Assembly: GCF_020379485.1 (NCBI RefSeq)
Contig: NW_026014690.1
Location: forward strand, 1-64,000
DNA length: 64,000 nt
Source of the DNA: Brassica napus
Lineage: Eukaryota > Streptophyta > Magnoliopsida > Brassicales > Brassicaceae
Direction: 5' to 3'
The notes under the pieces are model-generated. The model had not been told where the DNA came from. It made no database searches and was given only the letters and a program-made list of their open reading frames with translations. Shown here piece by piece: positions 36,821 through 47,000 of the stretch (within the stretch, counting starts at the first letter, position 1; each line of letters starts with the position of its first letter). The position numbers and the translations under genes are program-made.

Positions 36821-37431
36821 TAATGAGATTAGATGAGATTAGAGAGTAGAATAGGTATTGAGAGATTAAGAGAGATTTGGTAAGAGATTAAGAGAGGTTT
36901 AGAAGAGATTGTGAGAGAAATGGGGAGATTAAGTATGATCCATGATGAACAAGAGAGAGAGACTAGAGAGAGAGTAACATAACTCGCATATTTAATTAAT
37001 GAGAGAGTGTTTACAATATATAGGAGGTGATACTAGGGTTTAAGAAGAGACTAAGCATGTGAGGTCAAGTCTAAGGGAGCCTTTAATTTGAACCGGACCA
37101 ATGAGCCTCTCCACACGCGTGGTCACTATGCTAAAAGTGAACCTTATCCTTCCAGCCTGTGCCAGCCTGTAGAGACGCTCTTCCTCTATCCATAAACGGT
37201 CATATGCCTTCTTTGGTCAAGGCAAAACATGATCAGACCGTGAACTTCTTCTCGCGGTAACATTTCTTTACCGCTTGGTCGATACCGTCTGTACGGCCGT
37301 ACGGCCATGGTACGGACCTGTACGGACCGGTACGGACGGTTCTCCCTAAGGCCAATCCTTCTCCTCTTCTCCACATCACAACCTCTTCAACCCTGAACAA
37401 CTCTCCTCATATTCCTCAGCTCATCTCAACA
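36821..37431 (-). repeat. copia1 3' LTR (611 bp)
   Basis: On the minus strand it starts TGTTGAGATGAG and ends in CTCATTA. It holds a tandem copy of TGAGATTAGA at 36824-36843 that the other LTR lacks. A TATA box (CTATATATTG on the minus strand) is near 37013-37022. A GTAC cluster lies upstream of it at 37290-37340. Confidence 0.93.
37290..37340 (-). promoter_or_regulatory. GTAC cluster in the copia1 3' LTR (possible SBP/SPL sites)
   Basis: Five GTAC cores lie within 51 bp, most as CCGTAC on one strand, in the U3 part about 270 bp upstream of the TATA box. GTAC is the core recognised by plant SBP-domain (SPL) factors. Function here is inferred. Confidence 0.55.
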
Positions 37432-37554
37432 CTCCCCCTCAAGCTTGACCATGTGGAACAAGTCAAGCTTGGAAGGATCATGAGCTCCTCCTCATTAAAA
37501 ACCTCATCAAAGAAAACCCATTGGGACAAAACTCTGATGAGGGAAAAAGAGTAA
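37432..37554 (-). other. copia1 3'-end module: hairpin I, hairpin II, polypurine tract
   Basis: Minus strand. Hairpin I at 37488-37554: CTCTTTTTCC, arm CCTCATCAGAG, core TTTTGTCCCAATGGGTTTT, arm CTTTGATGAGG (11 pairs, one G-U), tail GGTTTTTAATGAG. Hairpin II at 37440-37471: arms CAAGCTTGAC and GTCAAGCTTG, ten perfect pairs. The second arm runs straight into the polypurine tract GAGGGGGAG (37432-37440), next to the LTR. Confidence 0.8.
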
Positions 37555-37582
37555 GGACCTCATGATCAGGAGAGTGTATAGA

Positions 37583-40500
37583 TCAGCCCTTAGGCGAAAG
37601 ATCAAGGAGTCCCAACCTTATGTGAATTGACTCCATTGTCTTTTGCCTAGCCGCCTTAGTGAATACATCTGCCAACTGATCCTCACTCCTTGTGTAGCAC
37701 GGCAGTATTACTCCCAAGACTATCATCTGCCTCACTTTATGACAGTCCACTTCAATGTGCTTAGTTCTTTCATGGAACACCGAGTTTGTGGCTATGTGAA
37801 TGGCTGCTTGATTGTCACAGTGCATGGTCATTGGTGTTGCTTGCTCAATCTCCAAGTGCTTCAGTATTCCTTTAATCCATACCAACTCATTTGTGAGTTT
37901 TAGCATTGCTCTATACTCAGCCTCGGCACTTGAGCATGACACCACCTTCTGCTTCTTACTCTTCCAAGTAACCATGTTTCCACCAATGAATGTGCAATAG
38001 CCGGTTGTAGATCTTCTATCTGTTCTGTCTCCAGCCCAATCTGCATCACAATATCCCACTGCTTCAGTACTCCCGTTACAACCCATCCATATACCAAGCC
38101 CTTGAGTTCCATTCAGATACATGAGAACTCTTTCTACCATGCGCCAGTGATGCTCTCTTGGAGCTTGCATATGCTGACTCACTTGGTTCACAGCAAAACA
38201 GATGTCTGGCCTAGTGATGGTTAGATAGATCAGCTTCCCCACAAGCTTCCTGTATAGCTTTGGATCATGAAATAGCTTACTATCTTCTAGCTCCCCCTCA
38301 CGTGGAGCTTTATACCCATCCTCCATGGGCATCTTGGCTGTCTTTCCACCATACGCACCAGCCTCCTTCAATAGATCCAAGATATACTTCCTTTGTGAGA
38401 TGAACAACCCTTCTTCTGATCTGCACAGCTCAATTCCAAGGAAGTACTTCATTTCTCCCAAGTCTTTGATGTCAAACACAGATTTCAGAAACTCCTTGGT
38501 CTCCTTGATTTCAACCTTATCACTGCCTGTGATAACTATGTCATCCACATATACAAGAAGCACAACAATGCCAGCAGGTGTCGTAAGAGTGAAGAGAGTG
38601 TGATCAAGCTCTGATTTCCTGAAACCTCTTCCATTTAGAGTTGTGCTCAGCTTGTGATACCATGCCCTTGGTGATTGCTTCAACCCATAGATGGCCTTCT
38701 TCAGTCTCAGCACATTCCCTGGTTTCACCATCCCTTCTAGGCCCGGAGGTGGTAGCATGTAAACTTCATCTTCTAACTCTCCTTGGAGAAATGCATTCTT
38801 AACATCCATCTGCCAAAGATCCCACCCAAGGTTAGTAGCCACTGATAGGACTATTCGAATGGTGTGTAGCTTTGCAACTGGAGCAAATGTATCAATGTAG
38901 TCTTCTCCATAAGTCTGAGTGAACCCTCTTGCTACCAGTCTAGTCTTCTTCCTCTCAATCGACCCATCAGCCTTGTACTTGACTGTAAAGATCCATCTAC
39001 TAGACACAGCCTTCTTCCCTTTTGGTAGTTCACTCTCATACCATGTGTCATTCTTTATCATAGCTCCTGCCTCAGCTCCTACTGATTCCTTCCATTCCTT
39101 ATCTTCCATTGCCTCTTCATAGCTTCTTGGAATGTGATTCTTATCTAAGTTTACCATAAATGCACAATGTGCTTCTGGATATTGAGCAAAGGAACACACA
39201 GCCTGAGTAGGATGCTTCACAGCTTGGGCATTGTAGTACACTCTCGTGTTTACCCAACTGGAAGGATCCTTCCTCAGCCTTGTACTCCTTCTCAACACTG
39301 GCCCTTCTTGTGCCATCTCTTGTTCTTCTTCTACTTGTGGAGTCACTGCTTCAGTCTGTTCTTCAGCTTCAGCTCTAGCCTCTCCTTGTCTCTGATCTTC
39401 TTCATTCAGTTCTCCCCTTGCTGATCCTTCTCCACTTTGGACAGGAGAATCAGTTCCTCTGTTTCCTAGCTCACCTGCCTCTTCTAAGCCTTGGTCCTCT
39501 AGTTCAGATACTGATTCACTTCCCCCCTCATGTGCAAAGTGGGATGGTTCTTCTGCTGCAGCTGGAGTAGGTTCTGGACGCCTACTCTGATCCTGGGACA
39601 CTCCAATTCCGAGCCCCTCTAGGATGTTTCTCAAGCAAGCAGCTCTTTCTGATGGCTGGGAGAGATCCTCCAAGTCTTCCCATGTCTGCTCATCATAGTA
39701 TCCTTTGTCTTCCATGAATCTGACATCCCTTGACACTAGGACTCTCCTAGCTGTAGGATCATAGCATTTGTATCCCTTCTGTGAAGTGGAATACCCAATC
39801 ATCATAGCCTTGGTGCTCTTTGCTTCTAGTTTGTTTCTCTGCTCGCCTGGTACAAGAACATAACACACGCATCCAAAGGTCCTCAGGTGATCCAAGACTG
39901 GCCTGCTCTTGTTGAGTACCTCAAATGGAGATTGATCTGCCAAGATCCTGGTTGGTATCCTGTTGATCAGGTAGCACGCAGTCATCACAGCATCACTCCA
40001 ATACCTCTTGGGAACCCCTTTGTGGAACATCATGGACCGGGACACCTCCATGAGATGTCTGTTCTTCCTTTCCGCAACTCCATTCTGCTGTGGAGTGTAT
40101 GGGCAGCTAGTCTGGTGAAGAATCCCATGTTGAGCAAGGTGATCACGAAATGCATGCCCAGTATACTCCCCACCATTATCAGACCTGAAAATCTTAATCT
40201 TGGCATGATATTGGTTAGTCACATAGGCTTGAAAATTTTTAAATGCATCAAGGACCCTATCTTTAGTTTTAATCAATGTTAACCAGGTGTATTTGGATTT
40301 TTCATCAATGAATGTGACATAATACTTGTAATCATCCCTAGATAAGCAAGGTGCCGTCCAAACATCAGAGTGAATTAAATCAAAGCAGTTTGCATAAAGA
40401 GTAGATGATCTCTGAAAAACAGTCTTACAATGTTTGCCCAAAATACATGCCTCACAATCATTATTTTTAAACATGACACCTGGTAACATAATGCTTAAGG

Positions 40501-42139
40501 CCCTAACATGTGGATGTCCTAGCCTAGCATGCCACAGAGCATCAGTACTTAAGGAAGAAACAGAACTAAACGAGAAACAAGAACTAGAAATAGGTGCAAG
40601 GTCTTCAATCATGTAAAGATCCCCCTTGGTTGCTCCTTGCCCAATCAACTTACTGCTCTTAATATCCTGAAACTTAACATCATTAGGACTGAAAATAACA
40701 TTGCATTGAAGATCAGTAGTGCATTTCTTAACTGATAAAAGATTAGAGGTGAACTCAGGCATGTAAAAAGCTTTTGAATCCTTATTAAACAAGTTCAGTT
40801 TACCAATGCCCCTAATGGGAATTCTATCTCCATTTGCAATCATAACATGTCCAAGGGCAGGTTCTATGTCTTTTATCAGATTGTTATCACTAATCATGTG
40901 ATGAGATGCACCAGAGTCAATTATCAATGGTTTATGCAAGCTCCTAGCAGTCTTGGTTCTAGATGTTTCATTTTCAGCTTTCAGGCTCTTAACTACTCCT
41001 AACAATCTATCAGTTATGCTAGTATGAGCAGTGGCAGTACATGAGATTTTAAAAATGTCTAACAGTTTATCAGAGATACTAGGTAATGTATGAGCAGAGT
41101 ATGAGTATCCAAGAGTGTTGCCTAGCATTTTACCAGACTCCTTGAGGGCTCGGATGAAAGCCTCAAAGTCAGCCTTGGTGATCACCTCCTGAGAAGTTAG
41201 AGCTCTGCCTTCACTTTCACCCGCCTTGACATTTGGACTAGCCCCTGATGAGCCGGCACCACTTGCTTCAGCAGAAAGGTGAGCCTTAGCTTCTCTATCC
41301 TTGTTGAACTTGCTAGGCCTGAGGTGTGGATGTAGGATCCAGCACTGACTCTTCTTATGCCCCTGCCGCTTGCAATGCTCACAGCTTCCCTCATACTTCT
41401 CATACTTCCTTCCATCTCCACGGTACGCTGCCTTGTTTGCTTGCGCCTCTTCTGCTTTATGAGCCGTGGACATTCCCTTCTTGCCTCCAAACAACCCAAG
41501 AGAGCCTTCCTCCTTCTGAAGTTGAGCGCATACCTCCTCCATGGATGGGAGAGTAGGTGATCTCAGGATATGCTTGATCACATCCTGGTAGCTTTCATCT
41601 AGAGTCATCAATAGCCCAAACACCTGATCTTGCTCTCTCCTCTCAATGAGCGATTCCTCATCAGTTGTGTTGGGTCTAAGACTCTCAAGTTCGGACCACA
41701 AAGCTCCAAACTTCCCCATGTGCTTGGTGAGATCTTCTCCATCTTGCCTCAAGACACTGATGGTTTGCTTCAGATCAAACACCCGGCTTATGTTGGACTT
41801 GTTTCCATACCTCTTATGGAGCATGTCCCAAAGGCGCTTAGGAGTCTCAAAGTGCACGTAAGCTTCAAGTATGGGGAGCTCCAGGGAGGCATGGAGCACA
41901 GACAGCACCATCAAATCCTCTTGGACCCATCTCTTTGCTTCAGCTACCGCAAGAGTCTTCCCGTCGCCTTCTTCTTCATCTTCTTTGGCCACTGGCTCCG
42001 GACCATCATCTGTGATGTGGTTCCACAACCCTAGCCTTCCAATGGTAGTCCTCACCAACTGGGACCACATCAAGTAGTTCGAGCCTCCCTTCAGTGCAAC
42101 CGGAACCGTCACCAGTTTGCTAAAGTTGGTCGTCTCCAT
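37583..42139 (-). CDS. copia1 gag-pol polyprotein
   Basis: One open frame of about 1518 codons from METTNFSKL to a stop; a longer start at 42166 adds nine residues. METTN is preferred because it gives a gag start like copia2. Positions from METTN: gag about 1-240; CCHC knuckle CEHCKRQGHKKSQC near 251; protease DSGASHH near 408; gag-preintegrase HARLGHPH near 540; integrase core with RSDNGGEY near 653 and QNGVAERKN near 683; an acidic low-complexity linker about 850-950; RT with LVARGF near 1070 and catalytic YVDD near 1197; RNase H with CDADWAGD and SSAEAEYRAM toward the end. Gag forms particles; protease, integrase, RT and RNase H copy and insert the element. No stop or frameshift is visible, so it may be functional. 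Confidence 0.95.
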   Translation of the reverse strand: METTNFSKLVTVPVALKGGSNYLMWSQLVRTTIGRLGLWNHITDDGPEPVAKEDEEEGDGKTLAVAEAKRWVQEDLMVLSVLHASLELPILEAYVHFETPKRLWDMLHKRYGNKSNISRVFDLKQTISVLRQDGEDLTKHMGKFGALWSELESLRPNTTDEESLIERREQDQVFGLLMTLDESYQDVIKHILRSPTLPSMEEVCAQLQKEEGSLGLFGGKKGMSTAHKAEEAQANKAAYRGDGRKYEKYEGSCEHCKRQGHKKSQCWILHPHLRPSKFNKDREAKAHLSAEASGAGSSGASPNVKAGESEGRALTSQEVITKADFEAFIRALKESGKMLGNTLGYSYSAHTLPSISDKLLDIFKISCTATAHTSITDRLLGVVKSLKAENETSRTKTARSLHKPLIIDSGASHHMISDNNLIKDIEPALGHVMIANGDRIPIRGIGKLNLFNKDSKAFYMPEFTSNLLSVKKCTTDLQCNVIFSPNDVKFQDIKSSKLIGQGATKGDLYMIEDLAPISSSCFSFSSVSSLSTDALWHARLGHPHVRALSIMLPGVMFKNNDCEACILGKHCKTVFQRSSTLYANCFDLIHSDVWTAPCLSRDDYKYYVTFIDEKSKYTWLTLIKTKDRVLDAFKNFQAYVTNQYHAKIKIFRSDNGGEYTGHAFRDHLAQHGILHQTSCPYTPQQNGVAERKNRHLMEVSRSMMFHKGVPKRYWSDAVMTACYLINRIPTRILADQSPFEVLNKSRPVLDHLRTFGCVCYVLVPGEQRNKLEAKSTKAMMIGYSTSQKGYKCYDPTARRVLVSRDVRFMEDKGYYDEQTWEDLEDLSQPSERAACLRNILEGLGIGVSQDQSRRPEPTPAAAEEPSHFAHEGGSESVSELEDQGLEEAGELGNRGTDSPVQSGEGSARGELNEEDQRQGEARAEAEEQTEAVTPQVEEEQEMAQEGPVLRRSTRLRKDPSSWVNTRVYYNAQAVKHPTQAVCSFAQYPEAHCAFMVNLDKNHIPRSYEEAMEDKEWKESVGAEAGAMIKNDTWYESELPKGKKAVSSRWIFTVKYKADGSIERKKTRLVARGFTQTYGEDYIDTFAPVAKLHTIRIVLSVATNLGWDLWQMDVKNAFLQGELEDEVYMLPPPGLEGMVKPGNVLRLKKAIYGLKQSPRAWYHKLSTTLNGRGFRKSELDHTLFTLTTPAGIVVLLVYVDDIVITGSDKVEIKETKEFLKSVFDIKDLGEMKYFLGIELCRSEEGLFISQRKYILDLLKEAGAYGGKTAKMPMEDGYKAPREGELEDSKLFHDPKLYRKLVGKLIYLTITRPDICFAVNQVSQHMQAPREHHWRMVERVLMYLNGTQGLGIWMGCNGSTEAVGYCDADWAGDRTDRRSTTGYCTFIGGNMVTWKSKKQKVVSCSSAEAEYRAMLKLTNELVWIKGILKHLEIEQATPMTMHCDNQAAIHIATNSVFHERTKHIEVDCHKVRQMIVLGVILPCYTRSEDQLADVFTKAARQKTMESIHIRLGLLDLSPKG

Positions 42140-42216
42140 CTCCTCTTCTTTAACACACAAGAACAAACTCGCAAATGTAAAGAAAGGAACAAGGATCTCT
42201 CAATACCAAAGCCAAC

Positions 42217-42231
42217 CTGGCTCTGATACCA
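42217..42231 (-). other. copia1 primer-binding site
   Basis: Minus strand TGGTATCAGAGCCAG, directly adjoining the 5' LTR with no spacer. Complement of initiator Met tRNA. Confidence 0.93.
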
Positions 42232-42832
42232 TATGAGATTAGAGAGTAGAATAGGTATTGAGAGATTAAGAGAGATTTGGTAAGAGATTAAGAGAGGTTT
42301 AGAAGAGATTGTGAGAGAAATGGGGAGATTAAGTATGATCCATGATGAACAAGAGAGAGAGACTAGAGAGAGAGTAACATAACTCGCATATGTTAATTAA
42401 TGAGAGAGTGTTTACAATATATAGGAGGTGATACTAGGGTTTAAGAAGAGACTAAGCATGTGAGGTCAAGTCTAAGGGAGCCTTTAATTTGAACCGGACC
42501 AATGAGCCTCTCCACACGCGTGGTCACTATGCTAAAAGTGAACCTTATCCTTCCAGCCTGTGCCAGCCTGTAGAGACGCTCTTCCTCTATCCATAAACGG
42601 TCATATGCCTTCTTTGGTCAAGGCAAAACATGATCAGACCGTGAACTTCTTCTCGCGGTAACATTTCTTTACCGCTTGGTCGATACCGTCTGTACGGCCG
42701 TACGGCCATGGTACGGACCTGTACGGACCGGTACGGACGGTTCTCCCTAAGGCCAATCCTTCTCCTCTTCTCCACATCACAACCTCTTCAACCCTGAACA
42801 ACTCTCCTCATATTCCTCAGCTCATCTCAACA
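42232..42832 (-). repeat. copia1 5' LTR (601 bp)
   Basis: Partner of 36821-37431, with a GTAC cluster at 42691-42741 and a TATA box near 42414-42423. It ends CTCATA next to the primer-binding site. GAGGG follows at 42833-42837. Confidence 0.93.
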
Positions 42833-42837
42833 GAGGG

Positions 42838-43243
42838 GACAGCAAGAATCAGTTATATCATCTCCAAACAGCTAAGACCTCTAACCCTATTGATTCTGTA
42901 TGCTTGAGTAGTACTGCTGATAGGTGTGATAGTATTACTTGGCATGCTAGATTAGGACATCCTCATGCTCGTGCAATTGAATTGATTATGCCTAATATGT
43001 CATTCAATCACTTGGAATGTGAAGCTTGCATCTTAGGGAAGCATTGTAGAACTGTTTTTCCCACATCAGAGACCATATATGCAAATTGCTTTGATCTTGT
43101 TCATTCTGATGTGTGGACAGCCCCTTGTATGTCTAGAGAAAACCAGAAGTACTTTGTGACATTCATAGATGAGAAGTCTAAGTATACATGGATCACATTG
43201 CTGCCATCTAAGGATAAAGTTTTTGAGGCTTTTGTCAACTTCC
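42838..43243 (+). pseudogene. copia3 gag-preintegrase and integrase N-terminal part
   Basis: Open frame from the copia1 junction to the copia2 junction. It includes ITWHARLGHPHARA near 42934, the zinc-binding cysteines CEACILGKHC near 43021, and the integrase core start HSDVWTAPC near 43103, then YVTFIDEKSKYTW-like text near 43150-43190. The frame is interrupted by copia2 after VNF and resumes at 49333. It is very like the same part of copia1 and copia2. Confidence 0.9.
43239..43243. repeat. Target-site duplication of copia2 (CTTCC), left copy
   Basis: CTTCC lies before the copia2 5' LTR and again at 49328-49332 after its 3' LTR. Removing copia2 and one copy rejoins the copia3 integrase codons in frame. 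Confidence 0.95.
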
Positions 43244-43851
43244 TGTTGAGTTGAGCTGAATATATATGTATGAAGAGCTAAGGAGTTGAAGAGGAAAGGA
43301 GATGAGGAAGCTTGAGAGAGTTTAGGGAGAGCATGGTACGGACGTCCGTACAAGGCCGTACAAGCCGTACAGTCCGTACCATCCAGCATCGACCAAGACT
43401 TACCTTGCATCAGCCAAGTAACACGGTAACTAAGGTAAAGGGAAGGAACTTACCTTGAGGCATCAGACCGTTTAGGGATAAGGTAGAGCGCGCCTTGACA
43501 GGCTGGAACAGCTGGAAAGGCAAGAGCATCTCGGTCCAAGATGCCAGATACTCCGCGCATGTGGAGAAGCTAATTGGCTAGTCCAAATGAGCTTATCCTC
43601 TCCTGATTGACCTCACATGCTTTAGTCTTCTCTTGATTTCGAAAACCCTTGTATGCTCTCTCTATATATTGTAACTCATCAACCCTAATGAAGATTATGC
43701 AGTTTGAGTCTCTCTAATCTCTTAGACACTATGCTTTTCTCTTAGACACTAAACGGCTCTATCTAGTCTCCTAATCTTTCACAAACTTCTCTTAATCACT
43801 TCCTAAACACTCTCTTTATTCTGTTTACTCTAAGGATCTCTTAATCTCATA
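43244..43851 (+). repeat. copia2 5' LTR (608 bp)
   Basis: Starts TGTTGAGTTGAGC and ends AATCTCATA. A GTAC cluster is at 43335-43380 and a TATA box TCTATATATT at 43661-43670, about 280 bp downstream of the cluster. Confidence 0.95.
43335..43380 (+). promoter_or_regulatory. GTAC cluster in the copia2 5' LTR (possible SBP/SPL sites)
   Basis: Five GTAC cores in 46 bp, including TCCGTACAA, an exact fit to the published SBP-box consensus TNCGTACAA, and GCCGTACAA. The same cluster is at 48811-48856 in the 3' LTR. Confidence 0.6.
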
Positions 43852-43867
43852 TGGTATCAGAGCCAGG
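43852..43867 (+). other. copia2 primer-binding site
   Basis: TGGTATCAGAGCCAGG directly after the LTR, complement of initiator Met tRNA. About 200 nt of leader follow before the gag start. Confidence 0.94.
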
Positions 43868-44064
43868 TTCATTTGAATCTGGGGTTTGATCTTTAGAGAG
43901 TTACAAGCTAAACGTCTTTGAAGCTACACGCGAGTAGTCTTGAAGGTGTTGAAGCTGTGGTCCGTTCTAGTTGAAGCTGTGCTACGTTCTGTTGGTTTGC
44001 GTGATTCTAGACTCAAGGTTGGTGTGTACGAAATCCAAGATCCAAGTTTTCAAGTCAAGCAAAG

Positions 44065-47000
44065 ATGGAACATGGGATGAACATGAGGATGAAGGTAGCG
44101 GTTACTTTCAAAGGTAGCAACTACCTTGTGTGGTCTCGGATGGTGAAGACTGCTGTGGGAAGTAAGGGTTTGTGGGGGCACATCACAACAGGGGAGGCTC
44201 CGAAACTCATTACTCAGGGAGGAGATCAAGAAGAGGTCTCCAATGAAGCGGCTGTGGAGAAATGGCAACAAGAAGACATGCTGGTGATGACGGTTCTACA
44301 CGCATCCTTGGACCCAGCTATCTTGGATGCCTACAGCTACTGTGAATCAGCCAAGGAGCTGTGGGACACGCTGAAGAAGGTGTATGGGAACACTTCCAAC
44401 CTCAGCCGTGTGTTTGAAGTGAAGCTAGCGATCAACCGTCTTGCACAAGAGGACATGGAGTTCACTAAGCACTTGGGGAGGTTCAGGTCCTTATGGTCAG
44501 AGCTGGAGATGCTGAGGCCGAGCACAACTGATCCAGATCAGCTGAATGAGAGGCGCGAGCAAGACAAGGTCTTTGGGCTGCTTCTCACACTGAACCCGGC
44601 CTACACCCAGCTCATCCAGCACATGTTAAGGTCAGACAAGCTTCCGGACCTTGAGGAGGTGTGTGCACAAATCCAAAGGGAGCAGGGATCCATGGGTTTG
44701 TTTGGAGGAAAGGGGGAGCTCTCTCTTGCCAATCAAGCAGCTCATGAGGATTCAACCGAGGCTCCACAAGCAAACAAGGCATCTCACGGGAAGTACGAGG
44801 ACAGGAAGTTCAATGGCAACTGTGATCATTGCAAGAAGCATGGTCATAAGAAGAGCCAATGCTGGATACTGCACCCACACCTCAAGCCGGCCAAGTTCAT
44901 GAAGGAGCGTGAGGGAAGGGCAAATGTGACTGAAGGTTCAAGCGGAGCTGGCACCAGCAAGATCAGTGAAGTGGATGGGCTTGGAGGCAATGATGGGAAT
45001 GGGAAGTCTCTGGTGGCTTACACAGGCGCCTCAAGCTCCCGCAGCAATGATGACTACATCAAGAGATCAGACCTTGATGCCCTCTTCAAAATGCTAAAGG
45101 AAAACGGTAACACTTACGGTTATTCCTTTGGAGCTTCTATGATTGCATATAAGGATGATCACTTGATTAGAGAACTAGTAGAACGGTTAGAAGCTAGGAA
45201 TGAGTATAGGCATGCTTACATTGCTAGAACTGATAAGATGCATTCATCACTTAGTAATCTATGCCATAATGCTAAACGAGTAGGTAAACCATTGATTGTT
45301 GATTCTGGTGCATCACATCATATGATAAGTGATGAAAACTTGATTAAGGATATAGAACCTACACATGGGCATGTGATGATAGCAAATGGGGATAAGATAC
45401 CCATTAGAGGAATAGGAAAGCTTAAGCTGTTTAACAAAGAATCTAGAGCTTTTTACATGCCTGAATTCACATCAAACCTATTATCAGTGAAGAAATGTAC
45501 TAATGATTTACAATGCAATGTTATCTTTAGTCCTAATGATGTGAAGTTTCAGGATATTGAGAGCAGCAGGTTGATTGGGAAAGGGGTGACTAAGGGAGAT
45601 CTCTATATGCTTGAAGAACTCACTTCTGTTCCTGATTATAGTTGCTCGTTTACTTCTGCTTCTTTGTTGAATAAAAATGCATTGTGGCATGCTAGAGTAG
45701 GACACCCTCATGTTAAAGCTTTGAACTTAATGGTACCAGGTGTTGTGTTTGAGAATAAGGATTGTGAAGCTTGCATTTTAGGCAAGCATTGTAGAACTGT
45801 GTTTCAAAAGTCTACTACTGTTTATGATAATTGCTTTGATCTAATTCATTCAGATGTATGGACTGCCCCTTGCTTATCTAGAGATAGTTATAAGTATTTT
45901 GTCACATTCATTGATGAAAAATCCAAATACACCTGGTTAACCTTAATTCAGACCAAAGATAGGGTACTTGATGCATTTAGGAATTTTCAAACTTATGTAA
46001 CTAACCATTATCATGCTAAGATTAAAATTTTGAGATCAGATAATGGAGGAGAGTACACGAGTCATGCATTCAAGCAACACCTATCACAACATGGGATTCT
46101 ACATCAAACAAGCTGTCCTTATACTCCACAGCAAAATGGAGTGGCTGAGAGGAAGAATAGGCATCTCATGGAAGTGGCAAGGTCACTTATGTTTCAGAGT
46201 AATGTTCCAAAGAGATTTTGGAGTGATGCGGTTGCCACTGCTTGTTACCTGATAAACAGAACTCCAACCAAAGTTCTGAATGAGAAGGCTCCATTTGAAG
46301 TTCTGAACAGGTACAAGCCAGCTCTTGATTACTTGCGAGTCTTTGGATGCCTATGCTTTGTCCTCAAACCAGGAGAGATGATCAACAAGCTAGAAGCAAG
46401 AAGCACTAAGGCTGTGTTCATAGGATACTCAGCTACACAGAAAGGATACAAATGCTATGATCCTATAGCAAGGAGAGTTCTTGTATCTAGAGATGTGAAG
46501 TTCTTGGAAGATAGAGGATACTATGAAGAAAAGAATCAAGAAGACCTGAAGGACTTAACATCAGACAAGGCCACCACCTTGCGGATCATTCTTGAAGGTC
46601 TTGGAATCAGTACATCCCAGGATCCGAGGAATCACGCAACTACACCTCCTGAAGTTGGTTCACCATCCCACCTTGATCATGAGGGAGGAGAGGAGCATGA
46701 GGAGCCTATGCAAGAGGCCAACCAAGATGAAGGAGGAGTAGAGAATGAAGGAGAAGAGAGCATAGGCTCGGATGGTCATGGACATGATCATGGTGTGACA
46801 CAAACACCTTCTCAAGATGAAGTGGTAGAAGAACAACAGGAAGAAGAACCAGTTGTGCAGCCACTAAGAAGGAGTACAAGGATAAGGAAGGATCCTTCCA
46901 GTTGGGTAAACACGAGAGTGTACTACAATGCCCAAGCTGTGGAGCATCCTTCTCAAGCCGTGTGCTCCTTTGCTCAATATCCAGAAGCACATTGCGCGTT

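Larger units (their letters stand above)
36821..42832 (-). mobile_element. copia1: intact Ty1/copia retrotransposon, minus strand
   Basis: 6012 bp with LTRs of 611 and 601 bp, a GAGGG target duplication, a primer-binding site, a polypurine tract and one uninterrupted gag-pol frame. The LTRs differ by only three events by eye: a 10-bp duplication and one added base at one end, and one single-base indel. All parts needed for autonomous movement appear present. It lies in copia3. Confidence 0.95.

Noticed and set aside
37186..37374. 62-codon frame repeated at 42587-42775
   Set aside because: Lies in both copia1 LTRs across the GTAC cluster; repeat only because LTRs are duplicated.
39887..40282. 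Frames opposite the copia1 and copia2 polyproteins (for example 131 codons here)
   Set aside because: Shadows of the long sense frame on the opposite strand.
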